A stretch of 64,000 nt of DNA from Homoserinimonas sp044769865 (GCF_044769865.1 NZ_JBIZWA010000002.1:62001-126000); one strand, 5' to 3'; shown: positions 16,113 to 24,820, numbered from the stretch's first letter. Numbers and translations: made by a program. The notes: generated by a model from the sequence alone, not told the origin.

Positions 16113-16844
16113 ATGCACCGCCCCGCCCGCATCGCCGCCGCCGCTTCCCTCGTCGCGGCCTCCCTCGTCACCCTCAGCGGATGCGTACTCCTGCCGCAGA
16201 AGACCTTCGACGAGACCATCGCGATCGACGAGAAGATCACCGCGGTCGAGTTCGATGGCGACTCCGGCAGCGTGACGATCCTCGGAGTCGACGACCTCGA
16301 CGCGGTGACGGTGTACCGCGAACTGCGGTATCGCTTCGACCTGCCCGACGAAGACTCGCACCGGGTCAGGGAAGGCGTGCTCGTCCTCGAGGACTGCGGC
16401 CCGCAGTGCTCGGTCAGCTACACGGTCGAGGTGCCCTCGCGCATCCCCGTCAGCGGTGCCACCAGCAACGGTGCGATCGACGTGAGCAACCTCGGCGATA
16501 TCGACGTGAAGACATCCAATGGCCGCATCACGCTCGACGACATCGTGGGCGAGGTCCACGCCAAGACGAGCAACGGGCGCATCGAAGGGCGCGCGCTCAG
16601 CGACGGTACGGTCGAGGCCGAGTCGTCCAACGGCTCCATCGAGCTCGAGACCGACGGAACGGCGGATGTCACGGCGCACACCTCGAACGGATCCATCACC
16701 CTCACCGCACCCAGGGGCGACTACCGCATCGACATCGAGACCAGCAATGGCGGCACCTCGAACGACCTGGGCAGCGACCCGGATGCCGACATCCGCTTCG
16801 ATCTGCGCACCTCGAACGGCTCCATCACGGTGCTTCGCGGCTGA
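16113..16844 (+). CDS. DUF4097-type lipoprotein with SNG-repeat beta-helix
   Basis: The 243-residue protein has a signal peptide ending in the lipobox LSGC (Cys about 24). The mature part carries seven copies of a T/S-S-N-G motif roughly every 17-20 residues (ATSNGAI, KTSNGRI twice, ESSNGSI, HTSNGSI, ETSNGGT, RTSNGSI), as expected of a right-handed beta-helix of the DUF4097 adhesin-like family. It is probably a surface-anchored structural protein; partner unknown. ATG 16113 follows a GGAG site; the longer upstream frame would put residues before a clean signal peptide. Confidence 0.87.
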   Translation: MHRPARIAAAASLVAASLVTLSGCVLLPQKTFDETIAIDEKITAVEFDGDSGSVTILGVDDLDAVTVYRELRYRFDLPDEDSHRVREGVLVLEDCGPQCSVSYTVEVPSRIPVSGATSNGAIDVSNLGDIDVKTSNGRITLDDIVGEVHAKTSNGRIEGRALSDGTVEAESSNGSIELETDGTADVTAHTSNGSITLTAPRGDYRIDIETSNGGTSNDLGSDPDADIRFDLRTSNGSITVLRG

Positions 16845-16857
16845 CGCGCGCTCGGGG

Positions 16858-17907
16858 TCAGGGGCGGAGCAGCACCTTCGTGGCCCGGCGTTCGTCCATC
16901 GCCGCGTAGGCCTCCGCTACCTCCTCGAGGGGAAGCTGCAGGTCGAAGACGCGGCCCGGGTTGATGGTGCCCGCGAACACCTCCTGCATGAGCTCCTCGA
17001 TGTAACCGCGCACGGGGGCGACTCCGCCGCGCACGCCGACGTTGCTCTGAAAGAGACGCCGCACGGGCAACTCGGGGCCACCAGCGGGCACGCCGACGTA
17101 GCCCACCATGCCGCCGGGCCGCGCGGAGCGGATCGCCTGGTCCATCGACTCCTTGGTGCCGACACACTCGAGCACGCAGTCGGCGCCGACCCCATCGAAG
17201 AGCTCGCGGATGCGAGCGACCCCCTCGTCGCCACGCTCCGCCACGATGTCGGTCGCGCCGAACTCGCGGGCGATCTCTTGGCGGTCTTCGTGGCGCGACA
17301 TCGCGACAATTCGGCTCGCGCCGAGTCGCTTCGCGGCGAGCACGGCGCAGAGCCCGACGGCCCCGTCGCCGACGACCACGACCGTCTTACCGGGGCTGAC
17401 GCCGGCCGAGACTGCCGCGTGGTGGCCGGTGCCCATGACGTCGGCGAGGGTCAACACGCTCGGGATCAGGTCCTCATCGGGATGCCGCGGGGTGACGACG
17501 AGCGTGCCGTCGGCGTTCGGCACCCTGACGCGCTCGCCCTGGGCTCCGCTGGCGAGATGACCCTCGCGATCGGGGGCGCCCCACCAGCCGCCGTGCTGGC
17601 ATGAGGTCGTGACGCCGTTGCGGCAGTTCACGCAGGTGTTGTCGCAGTGGTAGAACGGCGCGATCACGAAGTCTCCGACGGCGATGTGCGAGACCTCGGT
17701 GCCCGTGTCCTCCACGACACCGATGAACTCGTGGCCGATCGGCCGTGGCTCCCGCACCTTCTCCACGCCGCGGTACGACCACAGGTCGGAGCCGCACACG
17801 CAGGCGGCGACGACGCGCACGATCGCGTCACGAGGGGTCAGGATGGTGGGTTCCGGTACCTCTTCGAGGCGCACATCGCGCTCGCCATGGATCATCGTTG
17901 CTCGCAT
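16858..17907 (-). CDS. Zinc-dependent alcohol dehydrogenase
   Basis: The 349-residue MDR-family enzyme has catalytic-zinc ligands in CVCGSD and GHE, a structural-zinc loop with Cys residues in HCDNTCVNCRNGVTTSC, and the nucleotide fold GDGAVGLCAVLAAKRLGA (Rossmann GxGxxG variant). GHEFIGVVEDTG is typical of the family. Cofactor choice is probably NAD(P); substrate is unknown. TAGACT at 17915-17920 is 7 nt before the ATG, so the message is probably leaderless. It converges with the lipoprotein gene. Confidence 0.92.
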   Translation of the reverse strand: MRATMIHGERDVRLEEVPEPTILTPRDAIVRVVAACVCGSDLWSYRGVEKVREPRPIGHEFIGVVEDTGTEVSHIAVGDFVIAPFYHCDNTCVNCRNGVTTSCQHGGWWGAPDREGHLASGAQGERVRVPNADGTLVVTPRHPDEDLIPSVLTLADVMGTGHHAAVSAGVSPGKTVVVVGDGAVGLCAVLAAKRLGASRIVAMSRHEDRQEIAREFGATDIVAERGDEGVARIRELFDGVGADCVLECVGTKESMDQAIRSARPGGMVGYVGVPAGGPELPVRRLFQSNVGVRGGVAPVRGYIEELMQEVFAGTINPGRVFDLQLPLEEVAEAYAAMDERRATKVLLRP

Positions 17908-18029
17908 GCGTAGCAGTCTAGGCAGTCGCGATCTGCAGGAGACATACCGCTTGCGGCACCCCGTTGACCCCTGCCGCGGGCGCGGCTGCGTGCGCTAGCC
18001 TCGAGTCACCAGATCACGCGGAGGCAACA

Positions 18030-18323
18030 GTGGAATCGGCCGTCATGCAGCGACTCGTCGCGACCATGACCTTCGTCTTCCTCGCCTTCGCCGCCGTGCC
18101 GAGCGAGCCCATGACGGTCGTCCTGGCGATCACGACGACGCTTGTGCTCGGCTACGTCGCGCGTCGCTTGGCCTCACGCCCGAGCGCGGAGGCCACGGTT
18201 CCCGGCATCGGCCGCCGCGCACGGGCCCACCGTCAGGCGCTCGACCGTTCACCCGAGCCGCAGCATCCGACGACCGATGGTCGTCCGCGCAGTCGCGCCC
18301 CCGGAGCGCTCCTCTCCGCGTAG
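18030..18323 (+). CDS. Small membrane protein upstream of a YidC paralogue (DUF6412-like)
   Basis: The 97-residue protein has two hydrophobic segments (about residues 10-23 and 28-44) followed by a basic, proline-rich cytoplasmic tail. The layout fits what I recall of the uncharacterised actinobacterial DUF6412 family, which also occurs beside YidC homologues; the name needs a profile search. GTG 18030 follows GGAGG with good spacing. It probably shares a transcript with the insertase gene 126 bp downstream. Confidence 0.7.
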   Translation: MESAVMQRLVATMTFVFLAFAAVPSEPMTVVLAITTTLVLGYVARRLASRPSAEATVPGIGRRARAHRQALDRSPEPQHPTTDGRPRSRAPGALLSA

Positions 18324-18403
18324 CCCCGCGGGACATCCATCCCTGCCGTTGCGCGTGCCGCGACGCGACCCTCGCGCGCGGCCTGCACGCCTGCGTGCCC
18401 CTT

Positions 18404-18421
18404 GACGCCCCATCCGGCGTC
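18404..18421 (+). terminator. Hairpin between the small membrane protein and the YidC paralogue
   Basis: GACGCC and GGCGTC arms with a 6-nt loop, followed by CCTTCTTCG. It could be a weak terminator or attenuator, or a leader structure for the insertase gene. Confidence 0.35.
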
Positions 18422-18449
18422 CCTTCTTCGATGCTGAACGGAAACCCTC

Positions 18450-19187
18450 ATGGACTTCACCTCTCTCGCCCCTTTCTCCACCGTGCTCGACGCCGCCTAC
18501 TCGGTCGTGCTCGCCTTCGCAGAACTGCTGAACCCCATCGCCGGGGCAATGTCGGCAGCCTTGGCGGTCGTGCTCATCACCGTCATCGTGCGCGCCCTCC
18601 TCATCCCCGTCGGCGTGTCCCAGGTGCGCGCCGAGTACACCCGGCGTCGTCTCGCGCCGAAGCTCGCGGAGCTGCGACGACGCTTCTCCAAGAACCCCGA
18701 GCTGTTGCAGCGCAAGACGATGGCGCTCTATGCGGAGGAGAAGGCCTCGCCCCTCGCCGGATGCCTTCCCCTGCTGCTGCAGGCGCCAGTGCTCTCGACC
18801 GTCTACGCGCTCTTCGCCTTCGCCGTCATCAACGGTCACGCCAATGTGCTGCTCGATGATTCCTTCCTTGGCACCGCCCTTGGCGATTCCCTCGTCGCGG
18901 CGGTCTCCAGCGGCGCGGGCTTCCTGGCCCACGCGCTCGTGATGGGCGTCATCGCTGTCGTCGCCTTCCTCTCGCGCCTCGTCGCCATCCGCTTCGCGGC
19001 CTCCGCGCCCGTGGTCGGCGACATCCCGGGCGCCCTCGCACCCGACGGGCCGCTCAGCTGGCTGGCCTTCGCGACCGTGGTCGTCGCGGCGGTCGTGCCG
19101 CTCGCCGCGGCGCTCTACCTTGCGGTCAGCACGAGCTGGACGCTCGGCGAGCGGGTCATCCTTCGGCGAGTGCTGGCTTCCGGGTGA
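18450..19187 (+). CDS. YidC/Oxa1-family membrane insertase, short paralogue
   Basis: The 245-residue protein has the Oxa1 core: a first helix ending in an Arg-containing segment (LITVIVRALLIPV), the cytoplasmic coiled hairpin (YTRRRLAPKLAELRRRFSKNPELLQRKTMALY), then the conserved SPLAGCLPLLLQAPVLSTVYALF and two or three more helices. The large periplasmic-type domain and basic tail of the housekeeping YidC are lacking, and the gene is not in the usual rpmH-rnpA neighbourhood. It is probably a second insertase for a subset of membrane proteins, perhaps its small upstream partner. Confidence 0.88.
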   Translation: MDFTSLAPFSTVLDAAYSVVLAFAELLNPIAGAMSAALAVVLITVIVRALLIPVGVSQVRAEYTRRRLAPKLAELRRRFSKNPELLQRKTMALYAEEKASPLAGCLPLLLQAPVLSTVYALFAFAVINGHANVLLDDSFLGTALGDSLVAAVSSGAGFLAHALVMGVIAVVAFLSRLVAIRFAASAPVVGDIPGALAPDGPLSWLAFATVVVAAVVPLAAALYLAVSTSWTLGERVILRRVLASG

Positions 19188-19195
19188 CGGCCTGC

Positions 19196-19771
19196 TCAGT
19201 AGAGGGTCTCGCCGCGCTCGAGCATCTCCACGAAGCGTGCGATCCGGCGCACGCGCGTCTCGGGGCGCTTCGCATCGTTCGTGCGGAAGATGATCGCGAA
19301 GCGGTTCTGCGAGCTCAGCGCGTCGAAGGCAGCGGATGCCACGGGCGAGGCATCGAGCGCGGCCCGGAGGTCTGCGGGTGTCTCCGCCGTCGCGACGCGA
19401 TAGGCAGCATCCCAGCGGCCGTCCGCCTTCGCGGCCTCGACGGCGGCGATGCCGGCCGGGCGCATCCGTCCCGCCGCCGTGAGTCGCTCGATGTAATCGC
19501 GGTTGCGCTGCGACCACACGCTCTTGGGCCTGCGGGGCGTGAAGGACTGCAACACGAAGTCGCTGTCGAGGGAGTTGAGCTGGCCGTCGATCCAGCCGAA
19601 GCAGAGGGCGACATCGAGCGCCTCCGGGTAGCGGATGCCGGGCTTGGTGGAAGCCTTCTTGCGCAACTGCAGGCGCACCCCCGGGTGGGAGGATTCATGC
19701 TCGTCGAGCCACGCCTCCCATTCCTCGGCGGTGTGCGGATAGAGCACGGGCTTGTCGTTGTGTGCGACCAC
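19196..19771 (-). CDS. YdeI/OmpD-associated family protein
   Basis: The 191-residue protein contains KPGIRYPEALDVALCFGWIDGQ, SFTPRRPKSVWSQRNRDYIERL and a C-terminal FRTNDAKRPETRVRRIARFVEML block, the full pattern of the YdeI family (linked in some bacteria with bacteriocin or peptide tolerance, mechanism unknown). GTG start; TAGCCT at 19778-19783 is 6 nt upstream, consistent with leaderless expression. Cytoplasmic by composition. Confidence 0.87.
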   Translation of the reverse strand: MVAHNDKPVLYPHTAEEWEAWLDEHESSHPGVRLQLRKKASTKPGIRYPEALDVALCFGWIDGQLNSLDSDFVLQSFTPRRPKSVWSQRNRDYIERLTAAGRMRPAGIAAVEAAKADGRWDAAYRVATAETPADLRAALDASPVASAAFDALSSQNRFAIIFRTNDAKRPETRVRRIARFVEMLERGETLY

Positions 19772-19843
19772 GACGACAGGCTATTGCGTGCAGCCGACAT
19801 CACCGAGCGCGAGTACCGTGGAAGGACGACCAGAAGGAGACAC

Positions 19844-20272
19844 GTGGACGACAGTGCGGGCACGCCCAGCTTCACCGCCGAGGAACTCGAGCTCATCGAG
19901 TCGATCTTCGGAATGGCCCGCTCCGGCAGCACGCAGGAGCTTGCAGCGCTCATCGACGGGGGAGTGCCCGTCAATCTGACGAACGCCAAGGGCGACTCGC
20001 TGCTGATCCTCGCGGCCTACCACCAGCATCCGGAGACCGTATTGGCCCTGCTGGAGCGCGGCGCCGACACCGATCGGGTCAATGACATGGGGCAGACGGC
20101 CATGGCGTGCGCCGTGTTCCGGAACAACGCGCAGATCGCCCAGGCGCTGCTCGACGCCGGGGCAGACCCTGACGTCGGCAACCACACGGCACTGGAGATC
20201 GCGCGCCAGTTCGGCATCAGTGACATGGTCGAGCTGCTCGAGAAGCACGCCGCGGGACCCCGTGGCAACTGA
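19844..20272 (+). CDS. Ankyrin-repeat protein
   Basis: The 142-residue protein has an N-terminal helix and three ankyrin repeats (about residues 25-130), visible as DSLLILAAYHQHPETVLALLERGADTD, GQTAMACAVFRNNAQIAQALLDAGADPD and TALEIARQFGISDMVELLEKH. It should serve as a protein-binding module. GTG 19844 follows AAGGAGA. The end overlaps the methyltransferase start by 11 nt, so the two products are made together and may interact. Confidence 0.9.
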   Translation: MDDSAGTPSFTAEELELIESIFGMARSGSTQELAALIDGGVPVNLTNAKGDSLLILAAYHQHPETVLALLERGADTDRVNDMGQTAMACAVFRNNAQIAQALLDAGADPDVGNHTALEIARQFGISDMVELLEKHAAGPRGN

Positions 20273-21779
20273 GGAGGGCGACGCCCGGCTCATCGAGGCG
20301 CTGCGTTCCGACCTCGCGTCCGCTCGATTCACGGTTGACACCCTCACGGCGCTGTGGGGGCCCGAAGCGGATGCCGCGTTGTTCCGCGGGCAGCGCGTGC
20401 CCGCCCTTCGCGCGCTCGACAGTGACGAATCGAGCGCAGGCACCCTCGCAAGGCTCTTCGTGCTCGGCCTTCCGATGAGTGTCGAGCGGCTCGACGCCGC
20501 GCTGCCCATGCTGGGCACGGCGGGCGCGGAACGGCTCGGGCTCGTCGCCCGCGTCGGCGATGAGGTCAAGCCGCGCCTGGACGTGCGCCCCTATGACTTC
20601 ATCGACGCACACGGTGCAGGCAGCTTCGTGCTCGCGAGTGACCTCGGCGAGCTGGCGCTCGGCCGCGCGATCCCGGAGGGCCATGTGCTCGGTGTCGGGG
20701 GAGCGTCGCGCACGCTCAGCGGCCTCACGGTGCGCGACCGGGTCGGCTCCGTGCTCGACCTCGGCACGGGGTGCGGCATCCAGGCGCTCCATGCAGCCCG
20801 GCACGCCGACCGCGTCGTCGCCACCGATATCTCGAGCCGTGCGCTCGAGCTCGCACGCCTCAATAGCCGCCTTGCGGGGATCGAGACGGTGGAGTTGCGG
20901 GAGGGAAGCCTCTTCGAGCCCGTCGCGGGCGAACGCTTCGACCTCGTCGTCTCCAATCCGCCCTTTGTGATCACCCCTCGCATGGAGGGCGTGCCGAGCT
21001 ACGAGTACCGCGACGGCGGCATGGTCGGCGACGACCTCGTCGCGGGGGTCGTGCGCGGCGTCGGCGAGCACCTGGAGCCGGGCGGGATCGCCCAACTGCT
21101 CGGCAACTGGGAGTACCGGGCCGGTGAAGACGGGCTCGACCGCGTCGGCCGTTGGATCGATGAATCGGGGCTCGACGCCTGGGTCGTGGAGCGCGAGGTG
21201 CAGTCGGTGGAGGAGTACGCAGAGACGTGGATCCGCGACGGTGGCACGCAACCCGGCACGAACGACTTCGACCGCCTGTACTCGGCATGGCTCGACGACT
21301 TCGCGGAGCGCGGCGTCGACCGCGTCGGTTTCGGCTATCTCACCCTGCGCCGGCCGCGCGAGGGCGCTCCGACGCTCCGCAGGCTCGAGCGCCTGCACGG
21401 CCCGCTCGGCTCGACGGCGCTGGGGGAGGCGATCGCCACCTCACTTCGCACGCATGACATCCTCACCGCGCTGGGCGACGAGCGGCTCGCGGATGCCCGG
21501 CTCACGCTCGCGGGCGACGTCACCGAGGAGCGGCACTACTGGCCGGGCGACGAGCATCCCACCGTCATGACCCTGCGACAGGGGGGAGGCTTCGGCAGGA
21601 CGCGCCAGGTCGATACGGCGCTCGCGGCCGTGGTGGGGGCGTGCGATGGAGAGTTGAGCATCCGAGCCATCACGGCTGCGATCGCGCAGCTCCTGGAGGT
21701 CGACGCCGACAGCCTGCTCGCAGAGGTGCTCCCGGGCGTACGGGAACTCGCCTTCACAGGCTTCCTGCACTTCAGCTGA
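20262..21779 (+). CDS. Class I SAM-dependent methyltransferase (small-domain type, NPPF motif)
   Basis: The 505-residue protein has an N-terminal region (about 1-150) rich in DAALPMLG-like helices, then a Rossmann methyltransferase core: VLDLGTGCGIQALHAARHADRVVATDIS (SAM site) and VVSNPPFVITP, the NPPF signature of amino-methylating enzymes such as RsmC and PrmC. A long C-terminal part (about 350-505) is of unknown fold. The substrate is probably an exocyclic amine or amide nitrogen in RNA or protein. GTG 20262 lies inside the end of the ankyrin gene. Confidence 0.88.
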   Translation: MATEEGDARLIEALRSDLASARFTVDTLTALWGPEADAALFRGQRVPALRALDSDESSAGTLARLFVLGLPMSVERLDAALPMLGTAGAERLGLVARVGDEVKPRLDVRPYDFIDAHGAGSFVLASDLGELALGRAIPEGHVLGVGGASRTLSGLTVRDRVGSVLDLGTGCGIQALHAARHADRVVATDISSRALELARLNSRLAGIETVELREGSLFEPVAGERFDLVVSNPPFVITPRMEGVPSYEYRDGGMVGDDLVAGVVRGVGEHLEPGGIAQLLGNWEYRAGEDGLDRVGRWIDESGLDAWVVEREVQSVEEYAETWIRDGGTQPGTNDFDRLYSAWLDDFAERGVDRVGFGYLTLRRPREGAPTLRRLERLHGPLGSTALGEAIATSLRTHDILTALGDERLADARLTLAGDVTEERHYWPGDEHPTVMTLRQGGGFGRTRQVDTALAAVVGACDGELSIRAITAAIAQLLEVDADSLLAEVLPGVRELAFTGFLHFS

Positions 21780-21799
21780 GAGCTATATCGCTCTGAGGC

Positions 21800-22102
21800 T
21801 CAACTGTCCAGGACGTGGGGCGGATCGACGATGTCGCGGTAGTCGTCGTGCTTCGCCACATACGCCGCCGCCATGGGGCACAGGGTCACGGCCCGCTTGC
21901 CCTGTGCCCGGATGTCGTCGAGCGCAGCCACGATCAACTTCGTGCCATAGCCCTGGCCCGTCTGGTCGTCGTCGACCTTCGTGTGGAGGATCACGCGACG
22001 GTCGCCGTCGTCGCGGTAATTGATATGGCCGATGACCTTGCCGTCGAGGGTGAGGTCATAGTGGTGGGCCTGCTCGTTGGGGATCACGGTCGCGTCGCTC
22101 AT
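21800..22102 (-). CDS. GNAT-fold acetyltransferase, YjdJ/NATD1 type
   Basis: The 100-residue protein is a minimal GNAT domain: a short beta hairpin, HTKVDDDQTGQGYGTKLIVAALDDIRAQGKRAVTLCPMAAAYVAKHDDYRDIV. The GQGYG loop binds the acetyl-CoA pyrophosphate. This compact type occurs in many bacteria without a known substrate. ATG 22102 follows GAGGATGGG-type purines. Divergent from the radical SAM gene across 76 bp. Confidence 0.85.
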   Translation of the reverse strand: MSDATVIPNEQAHHYDLTLDGKVIGHINYRDDGDRRVILHTKVDDDQTGQGYGTKLIVAALDDIRAQGKRAVTLCPMAAAYVAKHDDYRDIVDPPHVLDS

Positions 22103-22154
22103 ACGCCCATCCTCACCTCTCTGCCTACACGCCGGCTGGGTGGTGGCGCATGAT

Positions 22155-22170
22155 TCGAACATATGTTCTA
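22155..22170 (+). promoter_or_regulatory. LexA (SOS) box
   Basis: TCGAAC-ATAT-GTTCTA holds the perfect GAAC-N4-GTTC core and matches the mycobacterial consensus at 15 of 16 positions. It overlaps the predicted -10 (TATGTT, 22162-22167) and ends 8 bp before the radical SAM ATG. Confidence 0.8.
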
Positions 22171-22178
22171 ATGGGCGC

Positions 22179-23324
22179 ATGCGCTGGAGCGGCCAGGAGA
22201 TCAACGAGGAACAGGCGGATGCCCTGCCAGGCCTTGCCCGCCTGAACAACCTGGTGCGCACGACCCGCACGCCCGAGTTCGACGGCATCACCTTCTACGA
22301 GGTGCTCGCCAAGTCCGCCCTTAACCGGGTGCCAGGCCAGAGCAAGATGCCCTTCGGGTGGACGATCAACCCCATGCGCGGATGCCTGCACCAGTGCACC
22401 TACTGCTTCGCCCGGCCCACCCACAACTACCTCGACCTCGACGCGGGCCGGGACTTCGATACGCAGATCATCGTGAAGGTCAACGTGGGCGAGGTGCTCA
22501 CGAAGGAACTCTCGAAGCCGTCGTGGGGAAGGCATCCGGTCGCCCTCGGCACGAACACCGACCCCTACCAGCGGGCTGAGGGCCGGTACCGGCTCATGCC
22601 GGGGATCATCTCGGCGCTCGCCGCATCCGGCACCCCCATCTCGGTGCTCACGAAGGGCACGCTGCTGCGTCGCGATCTCCCGCTCCTGTCTGAGGCGCGG
22701 CAGCACGTGCCGGTCGACCTCGCGATGTCGATCGCAATCTACGACGACGAACTGCAGCAGTCGGTCGAGCCGGGCACGCCCACGGCTGCTGCACGGCTCG
22801 CGACCGTGACCGCGGCGCGGGAGGCCGGATTCGGCTGCACGGTCTTCATGATGCCGATCCTGCCGTTCCTCACCGACACACGCGCGCACCTCGATGAGGC
22901 GCTCCGTCGCATCCGTGAGGCAGGGGCCACCTCGGTCACCTACTCTGCGCTGCATCTGAAGCCGGGCGTCAAGGAATGGTACTTCGCGTGGCTGGAGCGG
23001 GAGCATCCCGAGCTGTTGGGGCGATACCGCTCGATGTACTCGCGGGGCACCTACGCGCCCAAGGAGTACCGCAAGTGGCTCGCAGCCAAGATCCATCCGC
23101 TGATCAGGGCGCACGGCCTGCAGCGGGGGCTCGAGGATCCCGCCACGGGCGGCGTGATGTCGAGCGCGCTCGAAGGCGAGAGCGTGCCGACACGACGAAC
23201 GGGCGAGCTCCCGAAGGAACTCGCCCGTGTCGGCGCGACGGCAGTGAGCCCGCCGTCGCTCATCTCAGAGGAGTTGCCGCCGGGCCTCGCCGCTCGGGCA
23301 ATGGCGCAGCCAACCCTCTTCTGA
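22179..23324 (+). CDS. Radical SAM protein, Rv2578c/SplB-like
   Basis: The 381-residue protein carries the radical SAM cluster motif as GCLHQCTYCFAR (Cys69, Cys73, Cys76), preceded by WTINPMRG, typical of the Rv2578c-like family that is distantly related to spore photoproduct lyase. TNTDPYQRAEGRYRLM and SVLTKGTLLRRDL follow. The reaction is unknown; a role in nucleic-acid repair is an inference supported by the LexA box right before the gene. ATG 22179 is chosen because upstream codons would lie inside that box. Confidence 0.9.
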   Translation: MRWSGQEINEEQADALPGLARLNNLVRTTRTPEFDGITFYEVLAKSALNRVPGQSKMPFGWTINPMRGCLHQCTYCFARPTHNYLDLDAGRDFDTQIIVKVNVGEVLTKELSKPSWGRHPVALGTNTDPYQRAEGRYRLMPGIISALAASGTPISVLTKGTLLRRDLPLLSEARQHVPVDLAMSIAIYDDELQQSVEPGTPTAAARLATVTAAREAGFGCTVFMMPILPFLTDTRAHLDEALRRIREAGATSVTYSALHLKPGVKEWYFAWLEREHPELLGRYRSMYSRGTYAPKEYRKWLAAKIHPLIRAHGLQRGLEDPATGGVMSSALEGESVPTRRTGELPKELARVGATAVSPPSLISEELPPGLAARAMAQPTLF

Positions 23325-23333
23325 GGCCTGTCG

Positions 23334-23789
23334 TCAGTTGTCGACCTCGCCGCGCCAGGCGCCGGTCTCGCGGCCACGGCCCTCGATGAACTCCTTGAAG
23401 TTCTTCATGTCGGCCTTGATCGAGCGGTCGTCGAACCCGAGCACCTCTCCAGCCTTCTCGACGAGGCCCTGGGGCTCCCAGTCGAGCTGCACTGTGACAC
23501 GCGTCGAGGTATCGGTGAGCTTGTGGAAGGTGACGACGCCGGCGTGGTTGTCGTCGCCGCCGATGCTGTTCCAGGCGATGCGCTCGTCGGGAATCTGCTC
23601 CGTGATCTTCGCGTCGAACTCGCGCTCCTGACCGCCGATCACGACCTCCCAGTGGGTGACCTCGTCGGTCGTCTGGGTGATCTTCTTCACCATGCTCATG
23701 AAGTGGGGGAACGACTCGAACTGCGTCCACTGGTTGTACGCGGTGTTGACGGGCACGTCCACGTCGATGGTCTCGATTACCTGTGCCAT
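23334..23789 (-). CDS. SRPBCC (START-like) family protein
   Basis: The 151-residue protein opens MAQVIETIDVDVPVNTAYNQWTQFESFPHFM, the common start of polyketide-cyclase-like SRPBCC proteins that bind hydrophobic ligands in a helix-grip cavity. The C-terminal FKEFIEGRGRETGAWRGEV is typical of the actinobacterial subgroup. Ligand unknown. An AGGAG-type site precedes the ATG; convergent with the radical SAM gene. The 127-bp gap to the next gene holds promoters of both and nothing else I recognise. Confidence 0.87.
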   Translation of the reverse strand: MAQVIETIDVDVPVNTAYNQWTQFESFPHFMSMVKKITQTTDEVTHWEVVIGGQEREFDAKITEQIPDERIAWNSIGGDDNHAGVVTFHKLTDTSTRVTVQLDWEPQGLVEKAGEVLGFDDRSIKADMKNFKEFIEGRGRETGAWRGEVDN

Positions 23790-23916
23790 ATCCTGCTCCT
23801 TCGATAGTGGTGAGCCTTGGGATGGGGAGTGGCTCCCGGCTTCGGACGTTAGTCAGACCTGGCTGAGGGCTGTGCCTATTCACAGCGATCGCGGAGCAAG
23901 GGGATAGCCTCTCTGG

Positions 23917-24771
23917 GTGAGTGACGACCTCTTCGGCCCCGACCGCTACAGCTCCGACGTGCTCGCTGACTTCTCGCGACGCAGAAGGCCAACCCCGCCG
24001 CCGCAGGTCGAGGCGGTCGACGACCTCGTGATCGAGTGGGCAGACACCGGATACTGCGGCGCTGTCGTCGGGATCGATGGCCGACACGTGCAGCTGGAGG
24101 ACTTCAAGGGGGCCGTGCGACTGTTTCCGCTCGGCCCGGGATTCCTGCTCGAGGGCAAACCCGTCGTGCTCACGGCACCCGCCCGCACGGCGCCGAGCGG
24201 GATGCTGCGTTCCGCCTCAGGCTCGGTGGCCGTGACCGACCACACGGCCCGCGTCGCGCGTGCGAGCCGCATCTTCGTCGAGGGTCGCCACGATGCGGAA
24301 CTCGTCGAGAAGGTGTGGGGCCACGACCTGCGCGTCGAGGGCGTCGTGGTCGAGTACCTCGAGGGTGTCGATGACCTGGAGTCGATCATCCGCGACTTCC
24401 GGCCGACGGCGGAGCGGCGCGTTGGCGTGCTGGTCGACCACCTCGTGCCGGGGTCGAAGGAGCAGCGCATCGCCGACGCGGTGCAGCGCGGACCGCACGG
24501 CAAGAACGTGCTCGTGGTGGGGCATCCCTTCATCGATATCTGGCAGTCGGTCAAGCCGGCCCGCCTTGGCCTCGACGCGTGGCCCATCATCCCTCGGGGC
24601 ATCGAATGGAAGCACGGCATCTGCGAGGCCCTCGGCTGGCCGCACGAGGAACAGGCCGATATCGCCCGCGCCTGGCAGCGCATCCTGGGCACCGTGCGCA
24701 ACTATGCAGACCTTGAGCCCGTGCTGCTCGGCCGGGTCGAGGAACTCATCGATTTCGTGACGGCCGAATAG
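23917..24771 (+). CDS. DUF3097 family protein
   Basis: The 284-residue cytoplasmic protein matches the actinobacterial DUF3097 family: YSSDVLADFSRRR near the start, RIFVEGRHDAELVEKVWGHDLR and GVLVDHLVPGSKE in the middle. The last two blocks look like the glutamate and DxD elements of a Toprim-type fold, which suggests nucleic-acid chemistry, but this is inference. GTG start 6 nt after TAGCCT (23905-23910), so probably leaderless. Confidence 0.87.
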   Translation: MSDDLFGPDRYSSDVLADFSRRRRPTPPPQVEAVDDLVIEWADTGYCGAVVGIDGRHVQLEDFKGAVRLFPLGPGFLLEGKPVVLTAPARTAPSGMLRSASGSVAVTDHTARVARASRIFVEGRHDAELVEKVWGHDLRVEGVVVEYLEGVDDLESIIRDFRPTAERRVGVLVDHLVPGSKEQRIADAVQRGPHGKNVLVVGHPFIDIWQSVKPARLGLDAWPIIPRGIEWKHGICEALGWPHEEQADIARAWQRILGTVRNYADLEPVLLGRVEELIDFVTAE

Positions 24772-24820
24772 CGTAGGAGCCGTGACGCCTCTGGGGCGCT
24801 CGGCGCGGTAGAGTCGAGGC

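Noticed and set aside
14994..16679. Extension of nnrE to 561 codons
   Set aside because: The extra part lies over the DUF503 and lipoprotein genes on the other strand; nnrE homology begins at 15677.
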